DNA of 64,000 nt, taken from NCBI GenBank assembly GCA_050084515.1, contig CM114272.1:42470001-42534000 (forward strand). Direction: 5' to 3'. Numbering within the stretch: position 1 is the first letter of the stretch; each line of letters begins with the position of its first letter. The notes under the pieces are model-generated. The model was given only the letters and a program-made list of their open reading frames with translations. It had not been told where the DNA came from and made no database searches. Position numbers and translations under genes: made by a program. This document shows, one piece after another, positions 9,851-21,547 of the stretch. The DNA is from Blasia pusilla. Its lineage: Eukaryota; Marchantiophyta; Marchantiopsida; Blasiales.

Positions 9851-10219
9851 TTTGAGTCCCCCTCTTTTGTATTTCGGATGGGTTTTCCATCACACTTTTT
9901 TATCGGAGTGCATCTTTATTCTCATCTTTATAGACGCCCTAGAATTGTTCTAGGGCGTCTGGGCGCCCTAGAACAATTCTCCGCACTATTGCTCCGCGCG
10001 CGCCTTTCGTGCATGGAAAGAACATGCTCTACTGTAGCTCCGTGGTGGTCATTCTTCCACCAGATCTGCTTCTTGGATCCACGCTTGTAGGAAGATATCG
10101 TGTTGGGGTCATCATGAAGCAGAGATGACAGTATGGAAGGAGTGAAGAAACACCATTTGGGAGGAGTGAGAGAGGATCTCATGCTGTGAGTGAAAATCAC
10201 GAAGAGAGAGAGAGAGAGA
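9851..10219. other. Spacer between LINE and P450 pseudogene
   Basis: Holds the double hairpin described separately, a GCGCGCGCC run near 9996-10004 and a (GA)n microsatellite at about 10204-10221. No gene is seen. Confidence 0.5.
9933..9980. repeat. Overlapping palindromes forming alternative hairpins
   Basis: GACGCCCTAGAA (9933-9944) and TTCTAGGGCGTC (9948-9959) form a perfect 12-bp stem with a 3-nt loop. The right arm also pairs with the next block: AGAATTGTTCTAGGGCG (9941-9957) and CGCCCTAGAACAATTCT (9964-9980) form a perfect 17-bp stem with a 6-nt loop. The two hairpins exclude each other. They lie just after the LINE 3' end and before the P450 pseudogene. Confidence 0.85.
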
Positions 10220-10869
10220 GAGCTCAGGAGTAAGCATGGCTTTCGGGGTGGCTTCCAACGTTGCTCGTCTAAGGGATGTGAGGCCAAACTTTCCTGTCAT
10301 GTCCAATGGAAGGTTCGATTGTACTTAGGGCACATCCTCCGGTCGACCCCGAACGGCATGAGCACCGTGTGCGTGCCTTTCACATCAATGCTCAGAAATC
10401 TTTCGGGCCTGAATACCGATGGCTCTTCCCATATCGCGAGATCACGAACCATGGCCCACACCTGGAACATCAAAATGTTGTTTGCGGGAATGTCGTAATC
10501 TGCAATCTGTAGACAGGTAGAAGGGGTACTCTTGATTTCTGTGAGTTGGTTGTGATTCCGGTGCGAAGGCAAATATCAATTTCAACTTGCAGATTGGATT
10601 CGATACTCACCTTGCAGTCCACTTGGTTTGAGTGGGACACAAGCCATGGCAAAGGCGGATGAAGTCGGAGGTTTTCGTATACGACGGCACGGAGGTAGGG
10701 CATGTTCGGCAGATCTGACTCTCTCACACCGCGCTCTGTTCCCACCACAAAGTCCGCCTCCTCCTGAGCTTTCTTCATCACGTAGGGATTCATCAAAAGT
10801 TCGGATAGCGCCCGCTCTGATGTGAGTGTTGAGATTTTGGTGGCCACTGCAATTTTGTCCTGCCATCAT
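10220..10869 (-). pseudogene. Cytochrome P450 pseudogene, C-terminal third (CYP71-clan type)
   Basis: On the minus strand the readable order is: degraded helix I (10869-10810), ALSELLMNPYVMKKAQEEA, DLPNMPYLRAVV, helix K ENLRLHPP (ExxR), a frameshift near 10570, YDIPAN, WAMVRDLAIWEEPSVFRPER (PERF region) and the haem-binding region PFGVDRRMCP. The haem loop has Asp where the family has Gly (FxxGxRxC), and the Gly after Cys is replaced. About 30-40 residues expected after the haem Cys are missing. The terminal segment DMTGKFGLT...PKAMLTPEL then ends near 10220. The order matches A-type plant P450s that oxidise secondary metabolites. No N-terminal half is present, so this is a truncated, dead copy. 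Confidence 0.85.
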
Positions 10870-11965
10870 CCCATCAACCAGAAATATCCGTGATGAAAGA
10901 GAGAAGTCTTGAAATCGGGAGTCTTTGAAATTGGGCTAGTCTTTTGAGCTGAACTACATGAGCTCCAACACATGTCACTCACCAGCGCGAAAGCTTTGAT
11001 ATGTAGGAGATCGAAAGAGACGAGTACTCTTACCCTGAATTCAATGTCTGCTAGCTCTGCATATTTGAAGGTGCAAATTCAAAACTCGACGTGGGCTACG
11101 GGCTGCACATTCAAAAATTAGACACACTCAGATCTTCATCCCCCGTTAGGTAGAAAACATCGGGAGAGTAAAAAATATCTTTCTACAGCCTTAATGTCCG
11201 TCAAACTTTTGCAGGTGTCTAAACATAACAAGTGCACCTATTCATAACACGTGTCCGTGCACGGCGTCCAATGACTCTTCACATATTTCTCAGATTGATG
11301 CCAACCAGGGCACGATGCAAAAATAAGGCCGACATCAGATCCAGAAAAAATAGCAGATTGGAAAAGAAGTTGAAACCATATTAGAGATCAAAGTGCTACA
11401 AAACTGCTCGGAGGCTTCACTTCGGTTAGCTTCCCTTATTTTGTTTCATTTCCCCGATTAGTAACCCCCATGCTCCGTTAATGGTATAGATTCTTTAGGG
11501 ATTCCCAATTAGGGTTATTCCATGTAGGGTTACAATTCCATATATACTAGTAAAAAAAAAGTTTGGAGAGATTTTGTTAGTGTATAGCCCATGCACGGAA
11601 GGGATTAATGATGTTGCATACAAATTTTTTTCTTGTTGCTCGTACCATGTGAAACATTTTCTTGTTGTCTAGTTGTCACGTGTCAAACAGAAAGGTGTTT
11701 CAAATCAAGACGACACTCTCCCATAATAATATAGATATAGATTACAAAGATTGGTGTGATCATAAATATAAATTATGTAATGATATCTACACAAGGAAAA
11801 TAATTAAGTAAATTATCATATTTAAAAATAAAATAAGTTTTTCTTTAAGGAAATTCTCCCACTATATCACGTGCTCTTTGACTACTTGCACCGTTCACCT
11901 TTCCTATTGGGCGCCCGCTTTATGTCTCCATGTGTAAGCATCCACATGGTCATCATTTAATCCCC
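10870..11965. other. No gene; short repeat fragments
   Basis: AT-rich sequence without coding signals. A stretch at about 11545-11745 shares GGATTAATGATG, GTGAAACATTTT and an ending TAATAATATAGATATAGAT with the AT-rich repeat family at 11966-12673 and 30385-30975, so it is probably a shortened relative. Confidence 0.5.
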
Positions 11966-12673
11966 ACTAATAAGGTACCCGTGCGATGCATGGAAAATAA
12001 AACAGTGTTTAAAGAGCTTTTGTCCTTGCGCCTATTCATCCTCGGGTTAGTTAACCCGAGATCCAGATCCTGACGTCTCAGGTTCTATTTTAGGTAACAG
12101 ATTAAAACGTTTATTAATACCATGCCTAACATGCAGGGAACTCTAGTGGGGTGGATAGTGTGCTCACTGCGAAGGTGCATCTCTTGGTTCGAGCTTGCTC
12201 ATGGAGGTTAGTTTTGCACGAGCCCTTTAGATGAGTCTAACCTCGGGTTAGCTAATCCGAGGATGAATAGGGGCGAGGGCTTTTGTTAGTGAAGAGATTA
12301 ATGATGATGCACACAAATTCAAACTTTTTTCTTCATGCCCATAACACGTGAAACATTTTTTTTCTTTTCGAATTACCACATATCAATAGGGCCTTTAAAA
12401 ACATGTGTAAATAATAGTTTTTTTCAATTATGTTTAAAATTTCAAATTTTATTTAAATTTAAATTTTAAGAGGAATTTCCACTTTTTTAAATCTTAAAAG
12501 AGTAAGAAAATTTCATAGCACCCATCTCCCCTAAATAATTTCACTCCTCCGTAAAAGCTCAAACAATAACTATTCTTCCCACCAAAATAATATTCACTAA
12601 CCAAAATCTTAGTTAATTTTAATCAATGAAATCAGTTTCCTTTTGTGGAAAATTGCTAAACAAGCATAACTGA
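11966..12673. repeat. AT-rich interspersed repeat, left part, interrupted by a MITE
   Basis: Starts near ACCCGTGCGATGCATGG (11976) and runs to the copia insertion at 12674; the remainder is at 17685-17960. Removal of the MITE (12024-12278) and one target copy restores GTGTTTAAAGAGCTTTTGTT joined to AGTGAAGAGATTAATGATG. This aligns with the uninterrupted copy at 30385-30440. No coding capacity is seen. The CCCGTGCGATGCA start and TATAATnATATAGAT end recall non-autonomous plant elements, but the class is not established. Confidence 0.7.
12024..12278. mobile_element. 255-bp MITE with 27-bp terminal inverted repeats and 8-bp target duplication
   Basis: Left end CCTTGCGCCTATTCATCCTC and the reverse complement of the right end CCTCGCCCCTATTCATCCTC match at 18 of 20 positions and stay alike for about 27 bp. 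Identical GCTTTTGT octamers flank it (12016-12023 and 12279-12286). Excising it restores homology to the repeat copy at 30.4 kb. An 8-bp duplication with terminal inverted repeats fits a hAT-type non-autonomous element. The left end also holds the palindrome CTCGGGTTAGTTAACCCGAG. Confidence 0.85.
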
Positions 12674-13160
<487 letters not shown>

Positions 13161-13261
13161 ACTCCCCCTCAAACTCATATCGATATCTCTAACGCCTAAA
13201 TTCTTTCTAAATATCTCTAGAAAATGCCTTTGTAAAGATGTCATCAATACATAAGATCAAT

Positions 13262-14562
13262 TTAGGGTTGTATATGCATGAGATTAATATACATAAGATC
13301 AATTTCTCCTGCAAGCACTTTCTCTATGATAAAATGATAGTGCACCTCAACATGTTTTGTACGAGCATGAAACACAGGGTTATTAGCAAGCTTGATGCTA
13401 CTAATATTGTCTACATATATTACATTAGGTCCTAAGTTACTAACACCAATCTCAACAAGTAATCGATGAAGCCACACCGCCTCACATGTTGCATTGGTTG
13501 CTACTTTGTACTCAGCCTCTGTTGAATTTAAAGCAACTGTCGATTAGCATGTAATTGAAAACTCGGAGAAGGTTCAAATTGAAGCCCAAATTTAATAGAG
13601 AATTTCACATATCGCATAATCCTCCTCATAACATCAAGGTGAGGTTTTCGAGGTGCTTGCATAAAGTGGCTCACAAGGCCACCAACATAGCTCAAATTTG
13701 GTCTGGTTATTGTTAGATAGATCAAACTTCCAACCATGCGTTTGTACATATTAGAATTTGCAAGGAGCTCTCCTTCATCCACTCTTAGCTTCACGCTCTA
13801 GTCCAACGGTGTAGAGATTGGCTTACAAGCCGTCATACCATATTTTGAAAGCATATGAAGAGCATATTGTCGTTGTAGTAACCACATGCTCTCTCCAACC
13901 TTGATAAACTCAATACCAAGGACATACTTAAGTTCTCCCAAGTCCTTCATATCAAAATTTGCTTGTAACTTAAGCTTGACTTATTGTACCATTTTTTTAG
14001 TACTCCAAGTAATCAAGAGATCGTCAACATACAACACAATGAGAACTATATGATCTTATCCTCTCAAGACATATAACGAGGAGTCGGAATCATATACCCT
14101 AAAATCCAACTCTTGTAGGACGTATGTAATCTTGCCATACCAAGCTCTTTGAGCTTGTTTGAGCCCGTATAGAGCTTTCTTCAACCTCCATACATGAAAT
14201 CGAAACTTGGGATGTTCATATCCAGGTGGTTGAGTCATATATACCTCCTCGTATAGATCTCCATTCAAGAGGGCATTATTGACGTCCATGTGATGTAATC
14301 TCCACTTCTTACTTACTGCAACTGCAATCACTGTTCTCGTAGTCACCATCTTTACAATACGGCTAAATGTTTCATCATAATCAATACCATAATGTTGTGC
14401 ATAGCCTTTAGCCATCAATCTCACTTTGCATCTGTGAATTGTATCATCTTGATTGCGCTTGATTTTGTAAACCCATTTGCAACCAATAACTTCCTTACCG
14501 AAAAATATATCAACCAACTCCCATGTTTGTTGATGTCTTAATGCAGCAAGCTCTTCCTCCAT
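13262..14562 (-). pseudogene. Copia reverse transcriptase and RNase H
   Basis: Minus-strand frame 14562-14056 contains WELVDIFFGKEVIGCKWVYK, a KARLVAKGY-like segment (KVRLMAKGYAQHYGIDYDET), HHMDVNNALLNGDLYEEVYM (motif A) and LKKALYGLKQAQRAWY. The catalytic YVDD-type loop falls in a broken interval near 14020. The frame resumes at 13794-13528 (MVGSLIYLTITRPNLSYV) and 13477-13262 (VDNISSIKLANNPVFHARTK), RNase H. The breaks show it is inactive. Confidence 0.88.
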
Positions 14563-14946
14563 AGCTTCAATCCATTTGGCTTTACTTGTAGCTTCTTCAA
14601 AACAAATCGGCTCCTACTCTTGAAGGGTAGTCATCATATATGCAAGATGTGTCGCAAGAAAACCTTCATTTATGAATCTATGAACTGGATGTGTAACTCT
14701 ACTTGATCTACGAAGTTGTTGTTCAGAGGTAGATGCCTCTGACACTTGCCTCGAGCTCTAACTAGTGTCAATAGACTCAATATGTACTCTTCCCGTCCAT
14801 AGACTTATAGATTTAACGGATGAATCTAGGACCTCTCCTAATCCTGCACTAGTACTTGGGGAAGTTGAAGACAATGTTTGTTGGTTTATAGTCATATTCT
14901 CCCCCTCAACAGACAAATTTAGATGTGGAATAGGCTCAGATGGAGC

Positions 14947-16181
14947 TTACCATGACTTTAGCTCATCAAAGACAACATCCCGACTAATAATAAGCTGCCT
15001 AGAGGATGGAATGTAGCACTTATACCCCTTAGTTCCATCAGTATAGCCAATGAAGATACATCTTTCAGACTCGGGGTCTAATTTCTGACGGCTCTCAGAA
15101 GGAACATGAGCATAACAGATACAACCAAATACTTTCAAGAAGGAAAAATCAGGTTTACTTCCTGTGAAGACTTCGAATGGAGTTTTATCATGAACTCTTG
15201 TTGTTGGAGTTCGGTTGATTAAGAAGACCACATATGCTACAGCCTCTGCCCAATACACCTTAGGCATGTTCTTCTTCAACAATATGTCAATTTTTCCTCT
15301 CAGCCACTCCATTTTGTTGTGGAGTGTAACGGCAAGTCACTTGACATTGGATGCCATTCTGACGTAAATAGTCATCAAACTCTGTTGAAAGATACTCTCC
15401 TTTTCCATCACAACGCAATTTCAGAATGTGTTGTCCAATCTGCTTCTCTATTAGAACTTTGAATGTTTGGAACACTGAGAATACCTTTGACTTGGCTTTC
15501 AAAAAGTATACCCATATATACCTAGAGAAGTCATCAATAAATGAAATAAATTATTGGCAACCACTAAGGCTATGTTGTGATGCTGTCCACACATCATTGT
15601 GGATCAACTTCAATATCTAACGTAGCAGGACTCGCTAATTTAGGGAGTCCTATTACTATATTAGATGATGAAAGACTCTGTAATCTTTGAAGATTCATAT
15701 GTCCAATTCTTTTATGCCACACATTTAGATCTGTGACTTGTTGGCTGGTTTGACCATACATTGTTGTTTGAATCTCTGGCATAGAAATATCCAATTTGAA
15801 CATTCTGCCAGATCTAGTTCCTTTGGCTATCGTAGTCTGGTCACCCATTGTTTCAATGAAACAACCATCTGCGTTAAACTTCACTTGATAACCTTGTTCT
15901 ACTATCTGTCCTACAGAGATCGGATTTCTTGCAATGGTAGGAACATAGAGAACATTTCCAAGAGCACAAAGATCATCTGATGCTATTGGAACTTTATCGG
16001 TATGCGTGATATGATGTTGAGTGTCATCTCCTGTGAGCACAATTGTAGGATCTTTCATCGGCTCCAAACTACTCAACCATTTCGCTTGTGAGGTCATGTG
16101 ATTTGATGCACTAGAGTCAATGTACCAATCTGTTGTCAAGTCTTTCTTGACCATTGCTCCTATATGATGAGTCATGACCAA
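14947..16181 (-). pseudogene. Copia protease and integrase
   Basis: At 16181-15594, DWYIDSSASNHMT is the retropepsin site (usual DSGAS, here DSSAS), followed by WHKRIGHMNLQRLQSL, the integrase zinc-binding GAG-pre region. The integrase core is at 15502-15287 (LRCDGKGEYLSTEF, RYTPQQNGVAERKN with the catalytic Glu of DDE) and 15312-14947 (YWAEAVAYVVFLINRTPT, KVFGCICYAHVP). Frame changes near 15300 and 15595 interrupt it. Confidence 0.88.
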
Positions 16182-16265
16182 GAGATGCTCCGTTTCTGAA
16201 TGTTTTTGTTCTTAGTACTGCTCTTGGTGTTATTGCTCCACATAGTTTTGTTGTTTTTGTAAGGC

Positions 16266-17199
16266 TCATGTTCTCTTATCTGCCTTCTTCTTGAAGCAAA
16301 ATTTTGCATAGTGACCCTTTATCCCACAATAATTGCAAGATCTAGGGACCCTCTGTTGCTGACCTCGACCCCAATGGTTTCCACCATCATCACCATGTGA
16401 TTGTGTCTGAAACTTGTTTGTAGTTGATTGAGTGACGTTATATTTAGTGCATCTTCCTCCATATGCTTGATATCCATCATGACCACGAAAGTTTCTGTGA
16501 CGACCCCTGCCTCTATTTGATCCATAACCTGCAAATAACGCACTCTCTTGCAGACTAGACGAGCTACCATTGCCTACTAGGCGCATCTTTTCACTAATCA
16601 ACAGAGGAACTAACTCTTGAAAGGTTGGATACTTATCTCTTATAGAGATAGAGGTCTCAAATCCTTGAAGAGTGAATAAAATCATATCATCATCTTCTAC
16701 TGTCACTCCAATGCTATTCAACTGATCAACAATATCTCTGATGTCTGATAATCAAAATCAGACATTAGAGATATTGTTGATAAGACATCTGATGTCTGAT
16801 ACTCAAAAGACAATCATTAATGCTCTACGATCCTTTCCTCACTTCATTCAATTACTGTTTCCATTGAAGCTTTTTGGCCTTTGTAGATGTATGGAACCTC
16901 TTTTCCAATGCATCCCTGGTCTCCTTCGAAGTATCAACCTTTTGGATGTGACCTATTATTGGCGAACTGATCGTAATAGAAATGTAGTGGATTACTTACC
17001 TTGTGCGTTTGTTCCAATTGCAAAAAATCAAGTCTATTGAGTCACCTTCTGGGTTGGCCTCATCACTTGTGACAAGCTTGCATAGTTCTTGACCCATGAG
17101 AAATTGTTTCATGCGAAACTTCCAGACATTGTAATTTTGCTTGTCTAGCTTCTCCCCTGTGATTGCTGTTGAGGCATACTCCATGATAAACGATTTCAT
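16266..17199 (-). pseudogene. Copia gag with CCHC zinc knuckle
   Basis: The frame from 17199 reads GEKLDKQNYNVWKFRMKQFL, the start typical of copia gag. The frame 16721-16266 ends in the knuckle CNYCGIKGHYAKFC (CX2CX4HX4C) after an Arg/Gly-rich stretch. Between them, around 16725-16990, the frame is broken and an inverted repeat occurs. Gag would form the nucleocapsid and package element RNA. Confidence 0.85.
16725..16781. repeat. 25-bp inverted repeat with 7-nt loop inside copia gag
   Basis: Arms 16725-16749 and 16757-16781 pair with one mismatch (core CAACAATATCTCT / AGAGATATTGTTG). A second palindrome AGACATCTGATGTCT follows at 16783-16797. It coincides with the break in the gag frame, suggesting a local inverted duplication. 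Confidence 0.8.
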
Positions 17200-17458
17200 T
17201 CACAAAACACGTGATTTCAGGATTTATACTACTCCAATTGAAGCATAGACCACTCCTACATATAAATTGACATGAAATTTGCCAAAATTGATCAAATGTA
17301 TGAAAGAACTAGTCAAAATTGGCGTATAGAGAGCAAACTGCACAACTTTTCTTCACTAATTGCACTTTCCTACACTGAAATTGCTGCTGCAGGAGCTCAC
17401 AGTGTCAAAATTGAGCGATTTTGGGTGCGTTGAAAAGCTCTCGATGAGCTCTGCTAGA

Positions 17459-17684
17459 TGGATTTATTTCACACACCATAGAGAATGAAATTTTCAATGA
17501 GAGAATGAGTGGAGCTTGATCCTCTTAACCATAGTCTCGAGTTAGCCTAACAGCGATTAACGAACTCTAGTTAAGATAATGGTGCTTAACTGACTGACCA
17601 AGATTGAGATTCCCTGCTTTGTGTGAGTGCCAAATGTAGCAGATCAGGTGTCTCATGAGTTTGACTGTAACTCAATCTTCAATA
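17459..17684 (-). repeat. 5' LTR of the copia element
   Basis: 226 bp. It matches the 3' LTR at 12911-13160 throughout, including GAATGAGTGGAG, TAACCATAGTCTCGA and TGTGAGTGCCAAATGTAGCAG. It is followed on the plus side by the remainder of the interrupted AT-rich repeat. Confidence 0.8.
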
Positions 17685-17960
17685 CCTGTTCCATTCTAAT
17701 TCATTTTCCTTTCCCAAAATATCTTATGTGAATTAATCTAATTCTTTCAAAAAATGATCATGTTATCTATGTCAACTTTTAAATATGATTTCTATTTTCT
17801 AAAATTTTAGAAGAGTAATAACATTTCACTATTCTTAGTAATTACAATCCTCCATTCAAATTTAAATGATATTCCAATACACTAAGTAATTTGATCTTTC
17901 CATAAAATTTAAACAAAATCTACTCCTCCATTAAATTTTTATTTCCTTTTTCCATCAAAT
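17685..17960. repeat. AT-rich interspersed repeat, right part
   Basis: Continues the repeat interrupted at 12673. It aligns with 30740-30975 through GTGAATTAAT, TTCTTTCAAAAAATGATCAT, TTTTAGAAGAGTAATAA, CATTCAAATTTAAATGATAT and TTTCCATAAAATTTAAACAA. Non-coding. Confidence 0.8.
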
Positions 17961-20505
17961 ATGAATGGAGGCAAAAATTCAAAATTTTTGGTTATTTATC
18001 ATATTAATTATATTTTATTAATATTTATAATCATCCACTATAATATTAAATTGATTAATATATATTCCACTCAAATCCCTATTCGTTTCCTTTGTTCTAT
18101 TTCTATCCATCTAAAAGGGCTCAAGAAACAAAATTCAAGGATGTTGCCTATTTTGTCTTATTTCCCCGCTATCTTGTCGTATTATGCATATGTGGTCGCC
18201 AATTATTATATAGATATATGTACATACTAAGTAGAGTCAAATGGAAATGTACTACCTATCAATGAGTTATGAGTTATGCACTTATGCATCCAATAACAAA
18301 TCACATTGGCCTTCCAAGCCAACATTCACCCACTCATGTTGTAGGAAACCAAATGGTGAGAGATGGAGACACAAAAGTGTGTGTGTGTTACTACATCATA
18401 TGCCACACCCGCACAAGGAGGAGGGCACATGGTTGCATAATGGCACACCGAGAATCCATGTTGATTTTGCACCAACATTCTAGGGAGTTGCATGGGTGGG
18501 CAAAGGTCCACAAAGATGGCTCGTGGATTTGAGTCAATAGTGTTAACTCCATATCATAGAGTCTGGAGGAGGAGAACGTAGAGATTGATGTGGACCTTGT
18601 AGTCGATAGAGAGACTCATGTGATGCATGCATGGTTAGAGGCCCATAAGCGTGGTTCATAGGGAATCCAAGGAGGGTGGATCAAACCCATCCATTGGGCC
18701 AATCCACACCTGGTGGCGACATTCTTATAGTCAATTAGGTGGGGTGAGTCCTTCTTAGGTAGCAATGAGCACAACATCTACATCTACTTAACCATATGTA
18801 GGAGTAAAGGTGGTGGAGTCATCTACATCTCTACAATGGATACACATCCATTTACAAGATTTTAAATACAAGTCATCCAAATATGATAAGTGATTAATTG
18901 AACGAACTCAGAATTTTCTATATGCATATCATCCAACTCTTAACCTCATTTTTCTATGATGGGATTTTTTTTCTGTAAAATCATTTCTTCTTAGAAATTT
19001 CCATAATGCCAATTAGTTTCAAGATTACTAAATATATTTATAATCAGACACTCATAGTTTACTCCACTTTTACAAACATTAAGAACCGCAATTTACTAAT
19101 CGTTAACTTGCAATATACTCACAAAATTGCTAGTACGACACTTGTTGCACGTATTGTGGGTATGCACAATGCTACAAAATGTATATTGTTGTCATAAACA
19201 ATAACATGAAACATATATACCACATAACACATCACATCCATATATATATTGTCGTATAAAGGAATCATTCAATGAAAATTGGGCTTTAGGGTTTGGTCCA
19301 CAAGCTCTCCAAAACACTAATCAAGTCAAACTCGTCATCATTCTCACATAATATAGACATAATGCATGCCCACAAGTCACCTCAAACCACTCAACACATT
19401 CCTAATAAAATCAATAACCTCGAAGAAGGGTTCAAGAAAGCTTCTGGAGGGTGATTGACTTGTGCACACATGCCACTCCTAGCCTCTCCACAACTAACTA
19501 CTAAACATATATGGCTTCCCCACTATCTACTATGACTAGAGTACAAATACTATGCTCATGCTTGCAAAATAGCGTTTTGGACTCACAATTCTATGGTTAC
19601 CTAGTGAGTACTTTTAGTCAAATTTTCAAGTGTTTTGTGAGTCTTCTACAAGTGTTAGAAGATTGCACTTTCAAAAATCAAAAATTGCAAATTGCAAGTT
19701 TAAAATACCATCTTGTGAATTAGTTGCTAGTGCCCTACTTGTAAATTTGCTACCATCTTTCAAGTAATCTTTGCCAAAGGTTGATGACAACCTATAGGTG
19801 TGGGTAATGATATGTAGTTGCACAACATGGTTGTCCCAACATCGGATATTTTAGTAGGTAAAATTTCTTTGAAAAGACAAATTTAAATGCAAGAAGGGAT
19901 AAATTGTACTTTCCACTTCAATTTGAGGCTCCCTACTAGATTGTTATGTGTTGAGAGTGGTGCAAGAACTTTATTTTTTCGGTCTTAAATGGAGAGGAAT
20001 ACATATGTGTGAATGCCAGTGCTTTATAAGCCCTCAAGAGAGCTATGAGTGATGGGTAGATGCATTCAAGTTAGTCATAATGTATGGGGCTACAAAAAGC
20101 AAGGAAGTGGATGGTACCTCGCAAGTAGATTTGATTTCATATACCCTAGTAGTACTTTCCATGGTAAATGGATTGAGACAATCGGGTTATGGGTGTGGCA
20201 AGTTTTGCATGCATTCATAGGTTGGAGAATTTCAATAGCATCTTGGCTAATGTGTGTTTTGTTGAGACAAGATCCCACCTACAAGGACAAAGAGTTTTAG
20301 GATATTTATTTCCAAATCATTTTTTGCAATTTTTTTTGTTGGTCTCACATCATTGATTAGATTGAATTGTGACTATTTAGCATACATGCATGCATTCATT
20401 CATTTATTGAGTTGTTGAAAGAAGAGTAACGCACCTTGCATCCTTTTGGGAACTTGGATTGGATTTGATTACCTCTCCCGTGTGACTCTTGACTAAATGG
20501 GTAGT
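17961..20505. other. No gene seen
   Basis: AT-rich, with only short scattered frames that lack recognisable motifs, splice context or codon bias. No transposon domains, tRNA-like clover or tandem arrays were noticed. Confidence 0.5.
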
Positions 20506-20510
20506 CTAGA

Positions 20511-21542
20511 TGTCGTGCGCCTACTCTCCTTGAACGTTAATCGTTGTTGTTGCGGAAGTGTGCATTCAGTAGGTCACGCTCTCAATACTGATTTGCATCC
20601 AAACACGCACTCTGGTTAATCGGGTCTGGATCAATCAACGGGCTAACTTTCCGAGTTTTCGTCTCGGTCTCCCATCAAGCTCAACCTTCCTAGTTTCGCA
20701 GTTTATAACAAAGGCAAGTCTCGAAAGACTTGGGATAGACTTTTTGGTCGCTTCAGAAACCTCAAACGGCGTTTCGCGCTTGGCGGTTCCAACTGTCCGA
20801 TGGACATCCTATGAGTTCCTAACCGAGACTCACACAAAATTAATCACGGGTCGGAAACCAAGTGTGGCGTACAAAGTCCACTCCCTTGGATCAGGTTTGG
20901 GTTTCGAGTTCCAACGCCAAACTCCCGCTCCATCCCGTGCTCGTGAGACGCCGTTTGATGCTCAAAGTGGGGATCCATGTTCCAAGATATCTTGGAGAGA
21001 TTCCTCCCCTTACAAGAACTTTTGGAGATCTTTGGATTCCCCCTAACTTTAGGGAAGGACAGTCGGGCCCTTCAAAGTGGCCTTAAACCCGATTGCTCTC
21101 ACAATCGTTTTTGGCCAATAGATCAGCCTCTACTTATGTGTTTGCTGAGATATTTGGTGCATTGGAAGCGTCACAAAACAAGCTTTCCAACGTGCCCTTA
21201 TTTGTTCTGAAAAAAAATCTTGGGGCTAAACGTTATGGTCCAAAATACAGTCAACTTTCCCAAACGCTAGTCGCGTTCCAAAACTGGTTCTCACCTCTTT
21301 GGCAACCAACCTTCCAAGACTCAACTCATTTCAAGTCTTGGTTCGCCTTTGGTCTAGGTTTCTTGGTCGCACTACTAACACATGAAACACACAACTCTGT
21401 TCCGCGTTTCGTCTCTTGGACTTTTCCAAGAGACCTTCCAAAAGCCTCTCCAAAGTGCGATCATCGCAGCGTGAGTCCACTTGAGTTGTGATGTTCCGCT
21501 TGGCGCCTATTTGGTGTTCATTTGGTTATGAGGGTCATGACA
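20511..21542 (-). repeat. Solo LTR of a Ty3/gypsy element, 1032 bp, with CTAGA target duplication
   Basis: It is the reverse complement of the LTR at 33251-34266, shared along its length (for example GGCGCCAAGCGGAACAT, GGATCAGGTTTGGGTTTCGA, CAAGGAGAGTAGGCGCACGA). In element sense it begins TGTCATGACC and ends GCGCACGACA, a TG...CA LTR. CTAGA stands at both edges (20506-20510 and 21543-21547), the 5-bp duplication expected of gypsy integration. There is no primer-binding site or internal sequence on either side, so it arose by LTR-LTR recombination. Confidence 0.92.
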
Positions 21543-21547
21543 CTAGA

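Noticed and set aside
9933-9980. microRNA precursor
   Set aside because: Stems of 12 and 17 bp are too short for a plant microRNA precursor, and the three-part layout points to a palindrome scar.
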